Below, piece after piece: positions 11,628 through 29,914 of a DNA stretch of 64,000 nt (position 1 is its first letter; every line of letters begins with the position of its first letter). Origin of the DNA: Anisakis pegreffii (lineage: Eukaryota; Nematoda; Chromadorea; Rhabditida; Anisakidae); assembly GCA_035041965.1 (NCBI GenBank), contig JAPYMA010000079.1:151560-215559 (forward strand), written 5' to 3'. A model generated the notes under the pieces. The model was not told the origin of the DNA. It ran no database searches and saw only the letters and a program-made list of their open reading frames with translations. The translations under genes were made by a program, and so were the position numbers.

Positions 11628-14119
11628 TCGAAACTTTGATTTGAAAAAAAAAAGATAAATGAATCTCAAAACATCTTTTTTTTGTCTCAAGTTAAATTCC
11701 AAAACAATAGCGTATGAATCAACCAATAAATCAATCTGTTCCAATCAAGATCAAAGCGATCAATATGCGTACGAGTAGATCAAGAACATGAGCGCAGCAC
11801 CAATCTGTCTAGAAAACCACTGTTTTACACTAAGGTTATTGGCCAATTTCCTTTTCATTAAGATATGATTATTATGAGATGCTTGCTAACCAACTGAAGA
11901 CTTCATCAATGAACGGTGACTCCCATGAATCTTCATCAACCTAATAATAAGAGTTGTTTCCTTTTTGGCTAAAGGAATTGTGTACTCAGCAGAATTTCCA
12001 TATGTATTACCAGCACATAAAAACCGACAACAGAGCTGTATTGAAAAGTTTACTGGACACATACGTTACACTTTATAAGCTTACAAGTAAAGGACGCTGT
12101 TTAGCAGAGGTATGACGACAATGTGAAAACGATAATTAGATTAGTAATCGCTGTGAAAACCGTACAAATTATCTCTCTTAAAAACTTAATAATATGCATA
12201 CAAAAACATAGAAAAGGTCGAGATCACGAAAGCATAAAAAATACCAAGACAAATGTTAAGAAGGGAAGCAAACGAATACAAATCTATTCAAATAACTCAA
12301 CTTAAGACCAATATCTTCGAGTAACAAAAAGCAAAACCCAATTCAGTACAAATCTCTCTCAGTTAAACATAATCCACGTTTAATCTGATACTTTCAAATT
12401 TTCAACTATAAAATTTCTTCCGAGATCATTAGCTATCATCTGCCATAAAATACTATTGTTACTTAAACTAAAAACTTACAGTTACACTCTAGTTACATCA
12501 CTCTAAAACGATCGATCCTATTCTATAAACTCATCAACGTTAACGCAAAAACTCATAATTTGCTTCCTCTGGTCATAATCGTAAAGATTTTAGCACATTT
12601 CCCCGCAAAATCATCAATCATCATAAAAAACATCGAATGTTATCGAAAATAAACACAAACAGTCGATAATATTTACAAAGCGTATCACTCAATGTTTTGT
12701 TAGTTCATAAAGGTTGACTCGTTAAGAGATCCACGTACAACTCCGATTCAAAACAATAATTTCCTTACTCAAATCGAATATCTTCAGCACTAACAAAGTT
12801 ATCCAGCAAGAACAAAGCTAATATTGTCATTCTAATGATCAGCTGCTCTACATTCGGATTGTCGTCGATCTCCCGACAGCAAGAATCAAAACTAGGGCAA
12901 ATTTCTAAAGAAATGCAGTAAAAAGTGTTGATTGTATTGTAACATTATGTGGGCGCTTTCGGACACATCACAACGATACATCAAACCAATATCATCAAGG
13001 TGCACAGTTGCGCGACTCAAACTAATTTCTTACTAAAGACACATGCATGCTCTTCTTATACTAACCAACGCAACAATCATTCACAACGTTCACAAAAAGC
13101 CACTTCACAAACTATTCATCTAATAACATACAAAATAACGTAACTTCAGCATAACACGAAACTACTTTCAATAAGTTAAAAAAAGAAAGAAACGGAGAAA
13201 CAGTACAATCGCATATTTCGAACAAAATTGCTCAGTTCGGAGACGTTTTGAAACAAACAAAATAATTTTTTAAATGGAAGATTCCAGTGATGAGAAAGAC
13301 TAGAGATAGTAGTTACATATTACTAGACTGTTCAATAGAAATGCATTTCTCCTATGACAGGCAAACCTATCAGTATAAGACAATATTAACGACAAAAGTA
13401 AATCAAAGAAGGAAGACCAAATTACACAAAAGTTCCATTTTGGAAAGAGAATAATAATGTTTTCAGTCACAACAGTCATTCTACTCGAGCTACAGCCACT
13501 CCGTATGAAAGACATTACAATTATGAAATGCCTTCGTTAAATTACACGAACAACACAAAACTCTCAATCAAAACATTCTTCACATATCAAATATTGCATC
13601 TTACGACACTATAAAACAAAACCAACTGCAAACTTAACAATAATCAAGAACTCATAGCAATAATCAAATCTTCGTAATAACAGTTGTATAACTCACAAAT
13701 AAATAGCAATGTCCCGTCGATCATCAGTTATAAGAGATATTACACTCAACCACTCATTATCATGCAAAAATCACATCTTTTTATCTCATTACGACAGGAT
13801 TCACCCATATGCAGAAGCCTACCTACATATCATCTACAATTCAAAGCCAGTTCCATAAATTCATCCCATTCCTTTCATAATGCTAATCGTACGGTATCTA
13901 AATTCAATTTCATTTCCAATATGAGCAGACATCGATCGCAACAACCTCCATGAACCATACCCAGTACGCAATTAAATCCATTCCCCGGATGACTGATTAT
14001 ATTGTATACAGACAGTTATACGAACAAACACAAGAAATACACAATAAAAGTTTCACATTGACATTGCGAAACAAAAACAAATGCATCGTGAATCATCGCA
14101 TTGATTCATCGTTCATTTT
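11628..14119. other. Intergenic space between convergent genes
   Basis: AT-rich sequence between the stop codons of the SLC22-like gene (plus) and the ABCD4-like gene (minus). It must contain both 3' UTRs. I see no exon, RNA gene or repeat family here. Confidence 0.5.
11725..11730 (+). promoter_or_regulatory. Candidate polyadenylation signal AATAAA
   Basis: An AATAAA hexamer about 100 bases downstream of the stop codon of the SLC22-like gene, a usual 3' UTR distance in nematodes. Confidence 0.5.
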
Positions 14120-18689
<4,570 letters not shown>

Positions 18690-18740
18690 TCTAATCGCCG
18701 CCACGAAGACGTTTCTTGGCGTTAAACGCCCGTTTTCACG

Positions 18741-21700
18741 CTGAAACACAAACAATTTTCCGCTTTCCAGTGAACACAACATAACACATATTTTTCGAAG
18801 CATATCAATTTTTGAGGACACATGAAATTCGTGCAGAAATTCAAATACCTAATCACTTTGCTATGAACTGGTGCTTAGTTCAAAACAATAAACCAATAAT
18901 CTATCGGATTGTAAGCAATAATATTAAATTTTCTGATTCTGAGTACAATTTACGATTCATTTCTTTACTTTTAGATCGAACACTACCAGTCAGCCACTGG
19001 AACGAGATTCACGCTTGAATGCATAAAATGATTTTGATGACTGAATCGTGTTCGAGTGTAAAAACAGCATGCATGCATGCATTATTCACTTGGATGCAAT
19101 TATTATAATGCACTTATAAATTCGGTCATTTCTGTTACATCACCAGAATTGCTAAAAAACAACGTCCTATTGAAATTCCTGAAACTGGAAGTCGAGAGCA
19201 AGGTGAAGGGTACCAGCTACCAGCTGAGGTGATAATACCCCAGAAACTGTGATAAATCCGGATTTAAAATTCCAGAGATAAATGCAGATGCATGGATATA
19301 TAGCGGAAATCATGTGCACTGGCGAGTGTTTACGTACTGGAAACATCGCCAAAAGTATCGCACCAATAGAGTTCGCACCTACAATGCGATTGTCGCACGC
19401 GAATTAAACTGCGCAGTTAGCCGATTCAATAGCAATTGAAGAATTATATAACCGTGATACTTGAGCTCAGAAATAGATTCTGATTTGGTCAATGGTGTTC
19501 TATCGAATGCTAAGAAAGACAGATAATTCGAATTTAAGAGATGGATTAATATCAATCATAAGGAACAAAAGGATTGAATCTATGCAAAAGCACAGAATAA
19601 CAATAACATTCAGCAAATTTGCTAGAGATAACATCCTCTGCAACCCTTTCTTATTTCACAATAAACTTATGAAATGTGATTTTCTGATGCTTCCCGAGAT
19701 TGAAGTAAACTGCAATGGTTCAAGTTACTCTTACAGGACATTCCACTGCGTTGAGGATTCAATTTCTCTAAGGATTTCCTCAAAATCCGAAGCGATTTAT
19801 CAGGAACACCATCAGCTTTAAGAACAACAAGCACTTAAAACGGCAAAGCACTTTAAAGGCGGAATGGGATCTGTCTCGAACCGACGACATAAATCAAACG
19901 AATCAATTTTACAATTGTACTTTTTTGCTTCAACGCGAACGAGAGAGACAACACTTTGCTTCAAAAACTTCAAAGAATGTTTCACTTTTACAACGTTCGT
20001 CTTCTCGTCAGCACATCAGATCATTTTAAGCTGAAAATCTATACGATAGAATTTTGAGTAAGTGATCGTACACACACACACAACTGACGTAGTAGTTAGT
20101 TCATTTATGATGCACACTTGCTTCTTGCTAAAAACGATTGCTCGATGAATTATTCACATCGCTTGATACACAACAAACTGTACATCTTCGAGGCCTGTAC
20201 AGTTTTTAATTGAAATCGTTTTGTGAGCGATTTTGAAGAAGTTTTACAATATTCGTATTGGCTAGGACGTGTGGAAGGGCCGATGAAAGAAACTTTTGAA
20301 GGAACCTGATGTGATGTGAAACAATTTCATTTCGAACACTTACTTTTAGGAGCAAATTCCATTGAATTCTGCCAAGTTTCAATGGGAAATAACATTTGAG
20401 TGAAAATGAAAATATTTTAGTTATTGTGTTTTTCAGTTGTCATTCTGAATGGAGTTGGGTAAGAGAGTAATTTCATTTGATAACGGTTGATGAATGAGTG
20501 AATGCAGTGAATGTGATGAGAAGAGTCGATCGGTCGGTCGATTGGTCGCTTTGTGAATGGGAAATTGAGAAAATTTGAATGTGAAAAAGAATGAGGTGAG
20601 TAGTGAGTGCTGATGGATGGAACGTTGGAACGAAACGCAAAAGAGACGGCGCAATGAAGTAAGTGGCAGTGATGAGCAGCAGGAATGTTCTTGAAGTGAG
20701 ATGAAGCAGAAACAAATTCTTTTGAATTATTTCTTTGTTAAACTCAACGAAAAAACTGAAAAAAAAGAAAACAAAAAAAACAGAACAAAGTATGAATTAT
20801 TAAAAAGGACATTTCAACAAAGCACCTTCAATAATATCGTTTATTCAATGAATTTCAAAACTTACTGGCGAATAAGTGCGCTAAGTTCACATATTTCGAT
20901 GGCCATATCATGAATTAAGTGTGGACTGTACAGTGAAAAATATCTGTTCGTATCATTTGTTCAAGAATTCTAGCGAAGTAATGAGATTGTTTTTTGAAAC
21001 TCACTCCAATTCTCAAAGCTACCGAAGTGTGGCAGTTGAGTGAGAACTGCAACGGCAACAGTTCGTTTTGCAGGCCTCCACCCATTAGATAAGAAAATGG
21101 GAATTCTCATTTTTAGTTCAAAGAGATAGAATAGGACATTTTGAAGTGACCAGTGAATGCTGAAGAAAGAAAGCTGGTTGATGAGATGAACTGATTTTTA
21201 AAAAAACGAACATTCAAGTACAACAATAACTTCGTTATGACTGAGGATGCATTGTTGCAAAAGATTTTCAATTTGTAAAAACTCAAAAATGTTGACGCTA
21301 TTCAAAGAAATCCGTTGGAAGGCATCAAAAAACTGCACGCAAGCAGGTTTACTTCACAAATTTTAACGTGCCAATGATGAACGTGTGGAATGTGTAGTGA
21401 GAGATATCTGCAGACTTTATTTATTCAATAATTATCCTGGCGGATTCTCAACAGTGCAATTGATCGCTGATCCGTTTCGAAAGGTTTGTTTGCTGAGGAT
21501 TTTCCGAGATTATGAACGGACAAAGCACTGGGAATATAGAGCTCGTGATAGAGAGAGTACAAAGCGTTTTGTTGTTGGTGTGAACATGAACTGAGAAAAT
21601 TTCGCGATCGGAACGCAAATGAAGATCAATCAGATCATCACAAGACCAGATAAACTATCATAAGATGTGATCACTTCGGAGATAAGTTTTTTGCTAAAAT

Positions 21701-24700
21701 CATTTCATGTGATCCGTTGTATGCGCAGTGAAATAGACAATCAATCCAGTTGGCAATATCTAGAGTGGATAAACGATGAAAGACGATAAATAAATAAAGT
21801 GAATCAGAAATTTTTCAAATAATCTGATCAAATTCGAGAATGAGGATCGTTGAGGAATGCTAGCAATGCTAGCAGTTGAAATTCGAAACTGCTGCTATGG
21901 CCAGTCCAAGCTGCTCTATCAGTGTAAAGAGTCTCTATCGGATGTTGACATAATTGTAAGCAAGAGGAGAGGAAGGAAACGACGACTCTCAAGAATGCAT
22001 AAACAAACACGCAACAACCAACACAACACATAATCATCGCAGACGGGGACGGACGGACGGACTGGCATGTGGTTAAATAGATTTTACGGATTTGCGGATG
22101 GGATGAGTGAATAATATGTAATGGGGTGATGAGGATGATAGATCGAAATGAATCAATTAGACATGCAGCAGATAAATCATCAACTAGGCCTGATTCTTAA
22201 GAATTACTTCAAGGAAATGAAAGTTTTGCGAAGGAGATAAGTTTTGACGATGATTACATGACATAGAACACATAATCGCACTATTGTGACAGCATTAAAT
22301 CTTCTGTCTAAAACAATGAGCTGCATGGATATATTGCCTGGTGACGATCAAGCAATAATCACCTCGTGAAATGCTGCTGCAGCAGCAGCCAAAAAAAACA
22401 ACTGCGAAACGAGGAATTCTATTGAGGATAATTGAACAACGAAGCCACAAAATATGAAAACAAAGTAAGGCAGAACGGCTAAGACAAGACATTCATCGGT
22501 TGTATAACAAAAAACACAATAGGGCTGAAATGAGCTGCTTGCTGAGTTAGATATTACACAGCTTGTCATTCATTCAGCTTCATATTGTTGTGCTTTCGTC
22601 CCATTTCTTATCGCTTCCGAGCAATATTGATAAAATACACTACTAATAATAGGAATAATTACAGATGCACGCCTTGTCCTATTTTTTTGGGGTTCATGCA
22701 AACATTTGAGGAGCTTACGTCACCACTATTTATTCAAGCAATCATTCAGCACATCCCTTCTTGCGTTCTGACAATCTTGTCGCTATCATGAACTCCTTAG
22801 GCACTGATGAAATCAGTCAGGCGCCTGTCTCACCATAGATATCCTTACACTTTGTTCCATCAAAGGACATTGCTAAAAAATCGACAGTGGGAAAAATTAA
22901 GCGTTCAGAAGGCTCGTTGCACTTATAAACCATACTAACTTAAGTCCAAATTAATCGCTGTGTCTGAAAACATATTCTAGACGATAGAACATGACCATGT
23001 TTCTTCATCCTTTCTAGACAATTGAATAAATTATAGATCGCATGTGAGTCGTTGTGTTTATTATGTGTCAAATGCACACATAAATATCGAAGTATTACAT
23101 GCAGATAGGAATACTAGGGCTGTGTACGAGATTATAATTTGATATGACCTCAACCCAACATCGCTCAATCAATTTCTCATCGCGTTTACTTATTGTTTAT
23201 TGCCTATAACCGTTATCTCGTGTCATGCACACAACTTCCCTATAATTTGATTAGTTGTTCATTCGATTACACACTAATAATCGTTATCATACTCAATTAT
23301 GATTGCACTTTATAGGTTTGTCTTATCAGTAAAAGGCAGCACTACAATGAGGACATGAACTAAATGAAATAACCGCAGCTCATTAAAATAATCTCAAAAA
23401 ACATTCTCGACAGCATTTTACGATCATTTGATCATTGGTGATCTATTCATATTACCAGAATAATCATTCCTGATGATTTCAATTAAAATGCGATTATTTA
23501 CTCGACGTATCACTTGAACCAGCAATAACTTCAACTGTACTCTTATTGTTAGTCAAACTATTGTTACACATTAGTACTTGCACGGCCAATTCAGGCCATT
23601 GAATTCAGGCAGCGCCAGTGAAACTTCATCACCTCATCGATCATTGAGAGAATATTTCTCATTGGAATAATTCGCAGATATAATACTACGAGGATTGGAG
23701 AATGGAACTGACTACACTTGAATATGTGGAAGGAAGTGTTTAAAAGACAAAAGTTATAGCGTAATATAAATTAAAACGACAACAGATATCTTAAAGTACA
23801 AACTGCGATTAGCATTAAAAGCAGTGCGATGAAGCAATCGAGTTAAAGATGTGTAGATAGACGGATGTTGGCTGAACAGCAATGATTATCCATTCAGTGA
23901 TCAATAGAGATTTATTGAAACGAATGAGACATACATGTATCAATGTAATTCTTATCCAACAACATCTATCACAGCAACTTTTGCATTTCAAGCACACATA
24001 ATCCAATGAACCATTGATTGAAACACCCATCTAAGACAGACTAATCGAGGTTCGGAGTTGTAACCGACTGCTCCAATTTACGGGAAGAGTTTTTTCTTTC
24101 GTGTAAGTCGGAGCAAGGCGACTGTGAATGAATATCGACTAATCTGGCTGGCTGTTTTGATGTAGACCATTTGGTTAAACTCAACTTTCAAATATTTCAG
24201 TGAGACTCGGCATTCTGTTGAAGCTTACTGTCAAGCTTATTTATGCCCGTGTTCGTGATATGCTTACGAGTTAGGCTTAGACTCAAGTTCATGAAGAGAG
24301 AAAATCACTCTCATAAGTTGCCATCGAGACTGACACTGCTAACAGTTGATAGAACTAGTCGATCAAAAACGTCACTCAATTGATACCAGTTGATAAACTG
24401 ATAGGTATGATCAGGAGATCTCATTGTTGTTTTGGAGGAGTGAGGAAAATCGGATAAAACTGTTGAAAACGAAGGGAATTTTCCTGCATTTGGTCATCTG
24501 AAACTGTTCCAACTTGTCAAGTTTGTTTGGGATATCGTGCAGACATGTGAAACGTAATCGGATTAAAACTAGCAAACGAACCGAAACAAGAGTGAGTGTA
24601 AGTACGAATTAACAATAGTTCTCGTTAACTGAGATCCAATGCAACTGACTATTGGATGGCAGGGTTGCGATAGTGTAGTGCAATCGAAGACACAGTCTAA

Positions 24701-26302
24701 ATTACAGTAGAAAATTGACCAAATAAATGAGGAAAGGGAATAGAAGAAAGATGAATTACATCTTATAAATCAGCCAAGGTCATTTTGATGGTTGGTTAGT
24801 GCCTTAAGAAAGAGACGAAGATGGTGGCTGGCTGTTTGGTTACAATGAGAATCGATTGCTATTCTCCCATTTTGGTTATCCTATCCCATAAACCATATTT
24901 GCTCTTCTTTTGTTGGATGTTTGTGGCGAAGAAAATTCTCATTCTGGAAATTACACACTTATTTGGCCTTTGTGCGATTGTTCGTAATCCAGTTGAGGGG
25001 AATAACCATACCATAACAAATTGATTTATGCTCGTGATTGCACGTTGAATTTGTTGTGAAAATGATTATAATATTTGTTGTGGAAATGATTATAATAATT
25101 ACATAAGGATGATTATGCGTAAGAGTATTCAAACATGAACACTACAACATTCTGAACATATCAGCGTTTGTAAACAACGATTCAGAGACAGATATATATG
25201 GGTGTAATCATCATTCATAAAGCAAAACCCATTGAGTTATGCAGAATGGCAATCTCAATTCTAATGAATAACTGCCGAAATGAATGAGCGAGAGGATGTT
25301 CATTCCATGTATATTATTGAATGGCGCATATTTTTTGAGGAGTTGTCAAAAGGAAACTGCAAAGTAACTCAATAGTGTCGTAGATAGGAATCTTTCAAAA
25401 TGTTACGATTAAATGCCTCAGATGATCTGTCGTGACAGATGAATTAAGAAGATTAATATCATTGATTTATTAGTAAATATTAACTTGTCATATGGGTGAT
25501 TACTTGTCACTGATTTATTAGTAAATATTTATGGGTCATAATAATGTGGGTGATTTGATCATTTATATTGGTTAAGGCTTTTTTAATTTCCACTTTACTG
25601 GAAAGGAAATGCTAGATTTTACATGAAGAATCTTGTTTGTACGATATTAATGTGGGAAAAAGGCTTGCTTCTCCGTACACCTCTCTGAAACGTTTCTTTG
25701 GGATTGGCATAATTTATTCGTATGCAATTTTTTTTTGCTATTCCATTGAGGAACACTCTTCAATCAATCATTATCGAATGCATATATTCAACAATAAAAA
25801 CTTCAACAGCAAGCGATATGCATCCAAATGCTAACAACTTAAAATGCATTTTCATTCTAATAAATTCTCGTTCACATTGAGCGCCATCCGTATATCATCC
25901 TTATTGTCAATGTCAAATATTCCCAGATAAGTATGCATTTCGAAATTACTCTTATAGTTAATTAACTGTTTAATGTCTGATCTAAATTTGACTTGTGATA
26001 ACCAACATTTAGAAGCAAATTCTCATTTGATTAATCGTTCGCCTGCGATTCAGAATGCTTTTCCAAATTTGAAGACAGCGATACGTTGAGTAAAAGTTCC
26101 CAACCATCACTATTTGGAATTGGTAAAGAGATTTAATAAGACTAAAGAACTACAATTAAGATATCCAATCATTTTAAACCGTCGCTGATAGTTCAAATAT
26201 GATTTCGCCTATTCAGTAATGAAGAATTAGGAATTGGAAAGAGTTGCATTATTCGGAGAATCTCATCAAATGATTGATACAATGATTTAAAAAAACACCT
26301 AC
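18741..26302. other. Long intron (if joined) or intergenic region
   Basis: About 7.5 kb without a recognisable exon on either strand. It contains short low-complexity runs, such as (GCAT)n near 19068, GGTCG near 20530, GGAC near 22045 and a CTG/CAG run near 22370. No transposase or RNA gene was seen. The many 60-95-codon open frames lack motifs and consistent splice sites. Confidence 0.45.
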
Positions 26303-26410
26303 CGCATTGTTCTCAGGTTGTTGCTCCTGTTGTTGATTCGGTGTATTCTCCAAGGCACCTTCGTTCGGTTGCTCCTCATTCACGTTTCGTTGCGATGTTT
26401 TATAGTACAT
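26303..26410 (-). CDS. Q/N/E-rich first coding exon, probably the 5' end of the ABCD4-like gene
   Basis: The minus strand starts with an ATG at 26410 and runs exactly 36 codons to a clean donor (GCG|GTAGGT, phase 0). The peptide starts MYYKTSQRNVNEEQPNEG and is rich in Gln, Asn and Glu. The next minus-strand exon I can recognise to the left is the first ABCD4 membrane exon, whose acceptor at 18741 is also phase 0. The 51 bases between that acceptor and the ATG at 18689 have no stop. Joining the two would add 53 residues to the N-terminus across a 7.6-kb intron. Alternatively this is the start of an unseen gene inside 18.7-26.3 kb. Confidence 0.5.
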
Positions 26411-27312
26411 CGTCACACAACACTCAAAAATCCAACAAATGTGATACTATAGGAACTGCCGAGAGTTTCAACACTCAATTAACCACACAAAAACGAGTTT
26501 GATGACTTCAAAACGAAAAGCTGTTTGTCAACAATTCGGATCAATCTGAAGAAATCTCAAGAAATGCACGCAACTTTTCCAGCAGTCTTGAGAGGTGATC
26601 AATTATGATCAATTGAGTTCTAACGCAAAATGAAACGGCAGTCTCTGTTACAATGAAAACTTAACTTATAACTCGTCGGCAATACATGAAAATTTTGTTC
26701 AAGCAGTTAATGTGAATCGGACGCTATGATTTTTACAGTGTTTTCAAACAGTTGCTTTTGAAAATTCGTTATTACATTGATGTGATGTTTTCCGGATAAA
26801 ACAGGTGCAGAAAGGTAGGTGATATGGGAATTTAATCAATTGATGCAGTGCTTCAAGTTACGGTTTCCTTTCCTTCCAGTCGAATGTATTTATTTATAGT
26901 TTGATCTGTTTTCGATCTATGCATAGAATGCAGATATTATAATGAACTGTAAATCATGATGCCGATCGAGGAAGCTCACAATGATTCCAGATTCCGCTTC
27001 TATCAAACATGATAAAGACAAGAATACGAGGCCAGCAGGAAGAAACCTCATTTGATGTTCTGGTTCAATAGTTCACATATCAAATCGATCAACATGCTAA
27101 CCAGTCAAAGTAAATTTTGAGTTATTGTAGCATTTTTTGAATATTAACTTCTTTTAGTGTTGAAGAAATCTGCTCAAACAAAGAATGACCAAGCAGTTGA
27201 TTTTCTTGTAATATTTGAATGTAATATTTGAATTTTGTGCAGTTTGTAAATTTTCACAGCAAATTCGCTGAATATATAGTGAAGGCTGATTGAGTCAAAC
27301 ATATTGTTTTAT
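26411..27312. promoter_or_regulatory. Probable divergent promoter region
   Basis: About 0.9 kb separates two start codons pointing away from each other: the minus ATG at 26410 and the plus ATG at 27313. Both are followed by well-formed first exons, so this interval should hold both 5' UTRs and promoters. I cannot point to a specific core element. Confidence 0.4.
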
Positions 27313-29771
27313 ATGGCGATGAGAGAACAGGTTGGAAGGGCGATTGCGACCGAGCTTTTCAAGGATCAGAAGGATATCCCGGATTATGAATTTCCGGATA
27401 GGTAGGCGTTGATTCCACTGATTCACTGGGATGAGCGAGTTGCTGGTTTTATTTCTATGGAGCAATATTTGCAGTGGTCATGTGAAGGTGAATCTGACCA
27501 GATCGGATGTGGCTTTGTTGGACGCGTTACCTTCCGAATTAGATTCTAGTCGCTCGTGCAGTATCACAACTGAAACCATTAAGCACAGGTGAGCATCGCT
27601 CGATCGAACCTTCATCGATTAACTCATCCATCACAATTTGATACGGTCTAAGGCAGTGGTTCTCAAGTTCGGGTATTCAATTACCCCTTTTGATGATGTA
27701 GCAGGCCGCCGTTAACCCCCTTCCCTCACCCCGACACATTCAAATTACCCAAAATGGGTTCTTTCACTTCCAATGAGAGCCACTGTTCTAGACCATTGTG
27801 TTGTTCATTATTGCTATTGATTATGATTGCATGAAAAGCTATTGTATGTGACACGCTCACTTCATGCTGATTCACATGGATTCTCATTCTTTTCAGACGT
27901 GTTGTATTCACTCTCATAGCTATTGCATGAGAATACCGTTCTCTTCATGACTTTTTATCATTCACTTCGTCTCATTTCGCTTAACAGTTACAATCAAATT
28001 CTTATTCTGTGACATACACTATTTACTTGATACGTTGACGAGTGTTGACAATCGACGTCAACAATACAACAATTGAATGATATTGCACATCAATGTTCGA
28101 GAGTCAAATGATCAATAATAGAGTGTATTTGATAGAATGAGAATTTGACTTTGATTGCTGAGTGAAATGAATGAGAAATTAGCAGAAGAGAACAATTTTG
28201 GTGACAACAGTCATGAGAGCGATTAAAACAGCTTGGAAAAGAATGAAAACTCTGTTAAAACAAATGAAAACTCTGTTAGGCCCGGATGAGCTAATGATAC
28301 ACAGAAAATAAGACCCCTTGACACCTCCAAATTACCCAAAATGGGTAATTTTACTCCATACGAGAATCACTGATCTAAGGAGCTTTCTGATGATGTAGGT
28401 GGTCTTAGTTTTGAAAATTTTATGTAAACATTCGGGACGAAAGCTGAGGATGTTCGAGAAGTTTGTTTTCAGTGAAGCTGAAATCGTAAGAGATCGACTA
28501 AAAACATCTATAGCAGTTCTATTAACGTGTGGATTGTTTGGGTGAGTTTGGGTGGTGATTGCTTTCGGTTGATGAATTTCACGCAACTCTAGCAAATGGA
28601 ATGTGATAGAGGAGGATCTCTGATTTCAGTTCTAATTTCAGTTATTCCAGTCAAGAGTTTTCATGTTTTTCTGCACAGCCTGTTTATCACGGAGTTTTTT
28701 ATGATGAACATACTCGGAACATAGTTGTTGCGAATAAATCCTTACGAGATCATGAGATAATTGCCATAGCCCATGAACTTTTCGTACTTACCTATCAAGC
28801 AAGAGTCAATTTTGATCTGTCATACTTACATTGTTCTATTCGAGTCATTCATTTTATCGAAAAATGCCAAAGAATTTTGCATATTTCAGAATATTAGTGA
28901 ATATTTTCGAAATGCTGACCGGCAACGGCGTTGGATTGGTAAAGACTTTGACTGGAGTTGCTGCAGTGATATTGGCGTTCTTCGTACGCGACTGGTATCG
29001 CCTTCATGGTCAAAAACTTTCGAGGCGTTTGAAACCACTCTTTAATGTGTCGCAATTAATCGTCAATTGGTCAGGTTTTCAATTGAATCTTAATCGTTAG
29101 CCCCAATTCCGATTCCTTATCATATTCAATGTCTGATGTCTGATCTATTAACTCGTTGATCAAGTTGCTGTAGAAACAGAAGAGCTGAAATCCCATGGCA
29201 CGAGAATTCCCAGGTCCCGCACACATATCTCATACTCATTGTTTGTCTGATCCTTCACCATTTCTCATGTGTTCACTGACCTTTACAGGAACATATTCCC
29301 ATGGTTTGATATATTCGCATCTGATAAGGAAACAATCGCTGGAAAGTATCTGTTCAATGCTGAAGGTCCAATTCTGAACGAAGAAAATCCGAGAACACCG
29401 AATAAAAGGTGCTGTTGTTGCTATTTCGTTTCTGAATCGATATAGCTTATTCATACCGCTCATAAATTGTCGATATGTTATGTGGAAGAATATTTTAGCT
29501 TAAAATTCACATATCTCTCTTGATTTGATGACGTTCCTTCATGGAACTGCGATTTATTCCTTGAGATGGGTATTTTTGACTAGAGTCGCTATCGGCACCG
29601 ATTAGTTTGCAAAATTTCGAATGTTCAAATCTTAATTTTGCTAGCCTTCTCTTAAACGAAGATCAGTGAGCATGTGTTTAACAGAAGGTTTTTAGTCCAC
29701 CAATCAGTCCTCCGAAAAGCAACGTTGACGAAGTAATTGCAAAGGCAAAAACGGCCAAAAAGCAGCAATGA
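27313..29771 (+). CDS. Unrecognised 192-residue single-pass membrane protein, five exons
   Basis: Exons 27313-27401, 27475-27588, 28890-29069, 29289-29408 and 29696-29771 join in agreeing phases (2,2,2,2) and close with a TGA, giving 192 residues. The N-terminal third is soluble and charged (MAMREQVGRAIATELFKDQ, then LDALPSELDSS). One hydrophobic helix, GVGLVKTLTGVAAVILAFF, lies around residues 80-98 and is followed by basic RDWYRLHGQKLSRRLK, so the following segment is probably cytosolic. The C-terminus is Pro-rich and then Lys-rich (PPISPPKSNVDEVIAKAKTA). No signal peptide is visible. I do not recognise the family. Intron 2 contains a complete 719-bp hAT-like foldback element. The exon 3 donor (TG|GTCAGG) is weak, but it is the only one found that keeps the phase. 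An AATAAA sits about 140 bases past the stop. Confidence 0.7.
27654..28372. mobile_element. hAT-like nonautonomous foldback element, copy 1
   Basis: The left end is CAGTGGTTCTCAAG and the right end, reverse-complemented, is CAGTGATTCTCG. Both match the CAGTGGTTCTCAA-type ends of many hAT transposons. The flanks are GTCTAAGG (27646-27653) and ATCTAAGG (28373-28380), an 8-bp target-site duplication with one mismatch, the length typical of hAT. Inside is a long imperfect inverted repeat centred on gttgacaatcgacgtcaac (about 28045), with arms reaching to about 27880 and 28285. A second, internal copy of the element end lies near 27740-27815, which suggests a nested or tandem insertion. There is no transposase frame. 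It lies in intron 2 of the 27313-29771 gene. Confidence 0.8.
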
Positions 29772-29908
29772 TCAGTGAATCACGGTATCATACACCTGCA
29801 CTGTACACACATCAAGCAGATAGTTTTTTATAAACGAATTTGTTTCTGTGATCAATTATCCCATCAGATATTTCTTAAATTTATTTTGTGTACGATTCTG
29901 GAGATCTT

Positions 29909-29914
29909 AATAAA
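29909..29914 (+). promoter_or_regulatory. Candidate polyadenylation signal AATAAA
   Basis: An AATAAA about 140 bases after the stop codon of the five-exon membrane-protein gene. Confidence 0.45.

Noticed and set aside
24060..24130. Possible structured RNA (ggttcggagttgtaaccgac with later gtcggagcaag)
   Set aside because: The pairing is short and there is no tRNA-like D or T arm pattern. I could not support an RNA gene.
28773..29045. Alternative open reading through 28680-29045
   Set aside because: The frame VYHGVFYDEHTR... after the acceptor at about 28680 does not match the phase of exon 2. The acceptor at 28889 does, and leads into the membrane segment.
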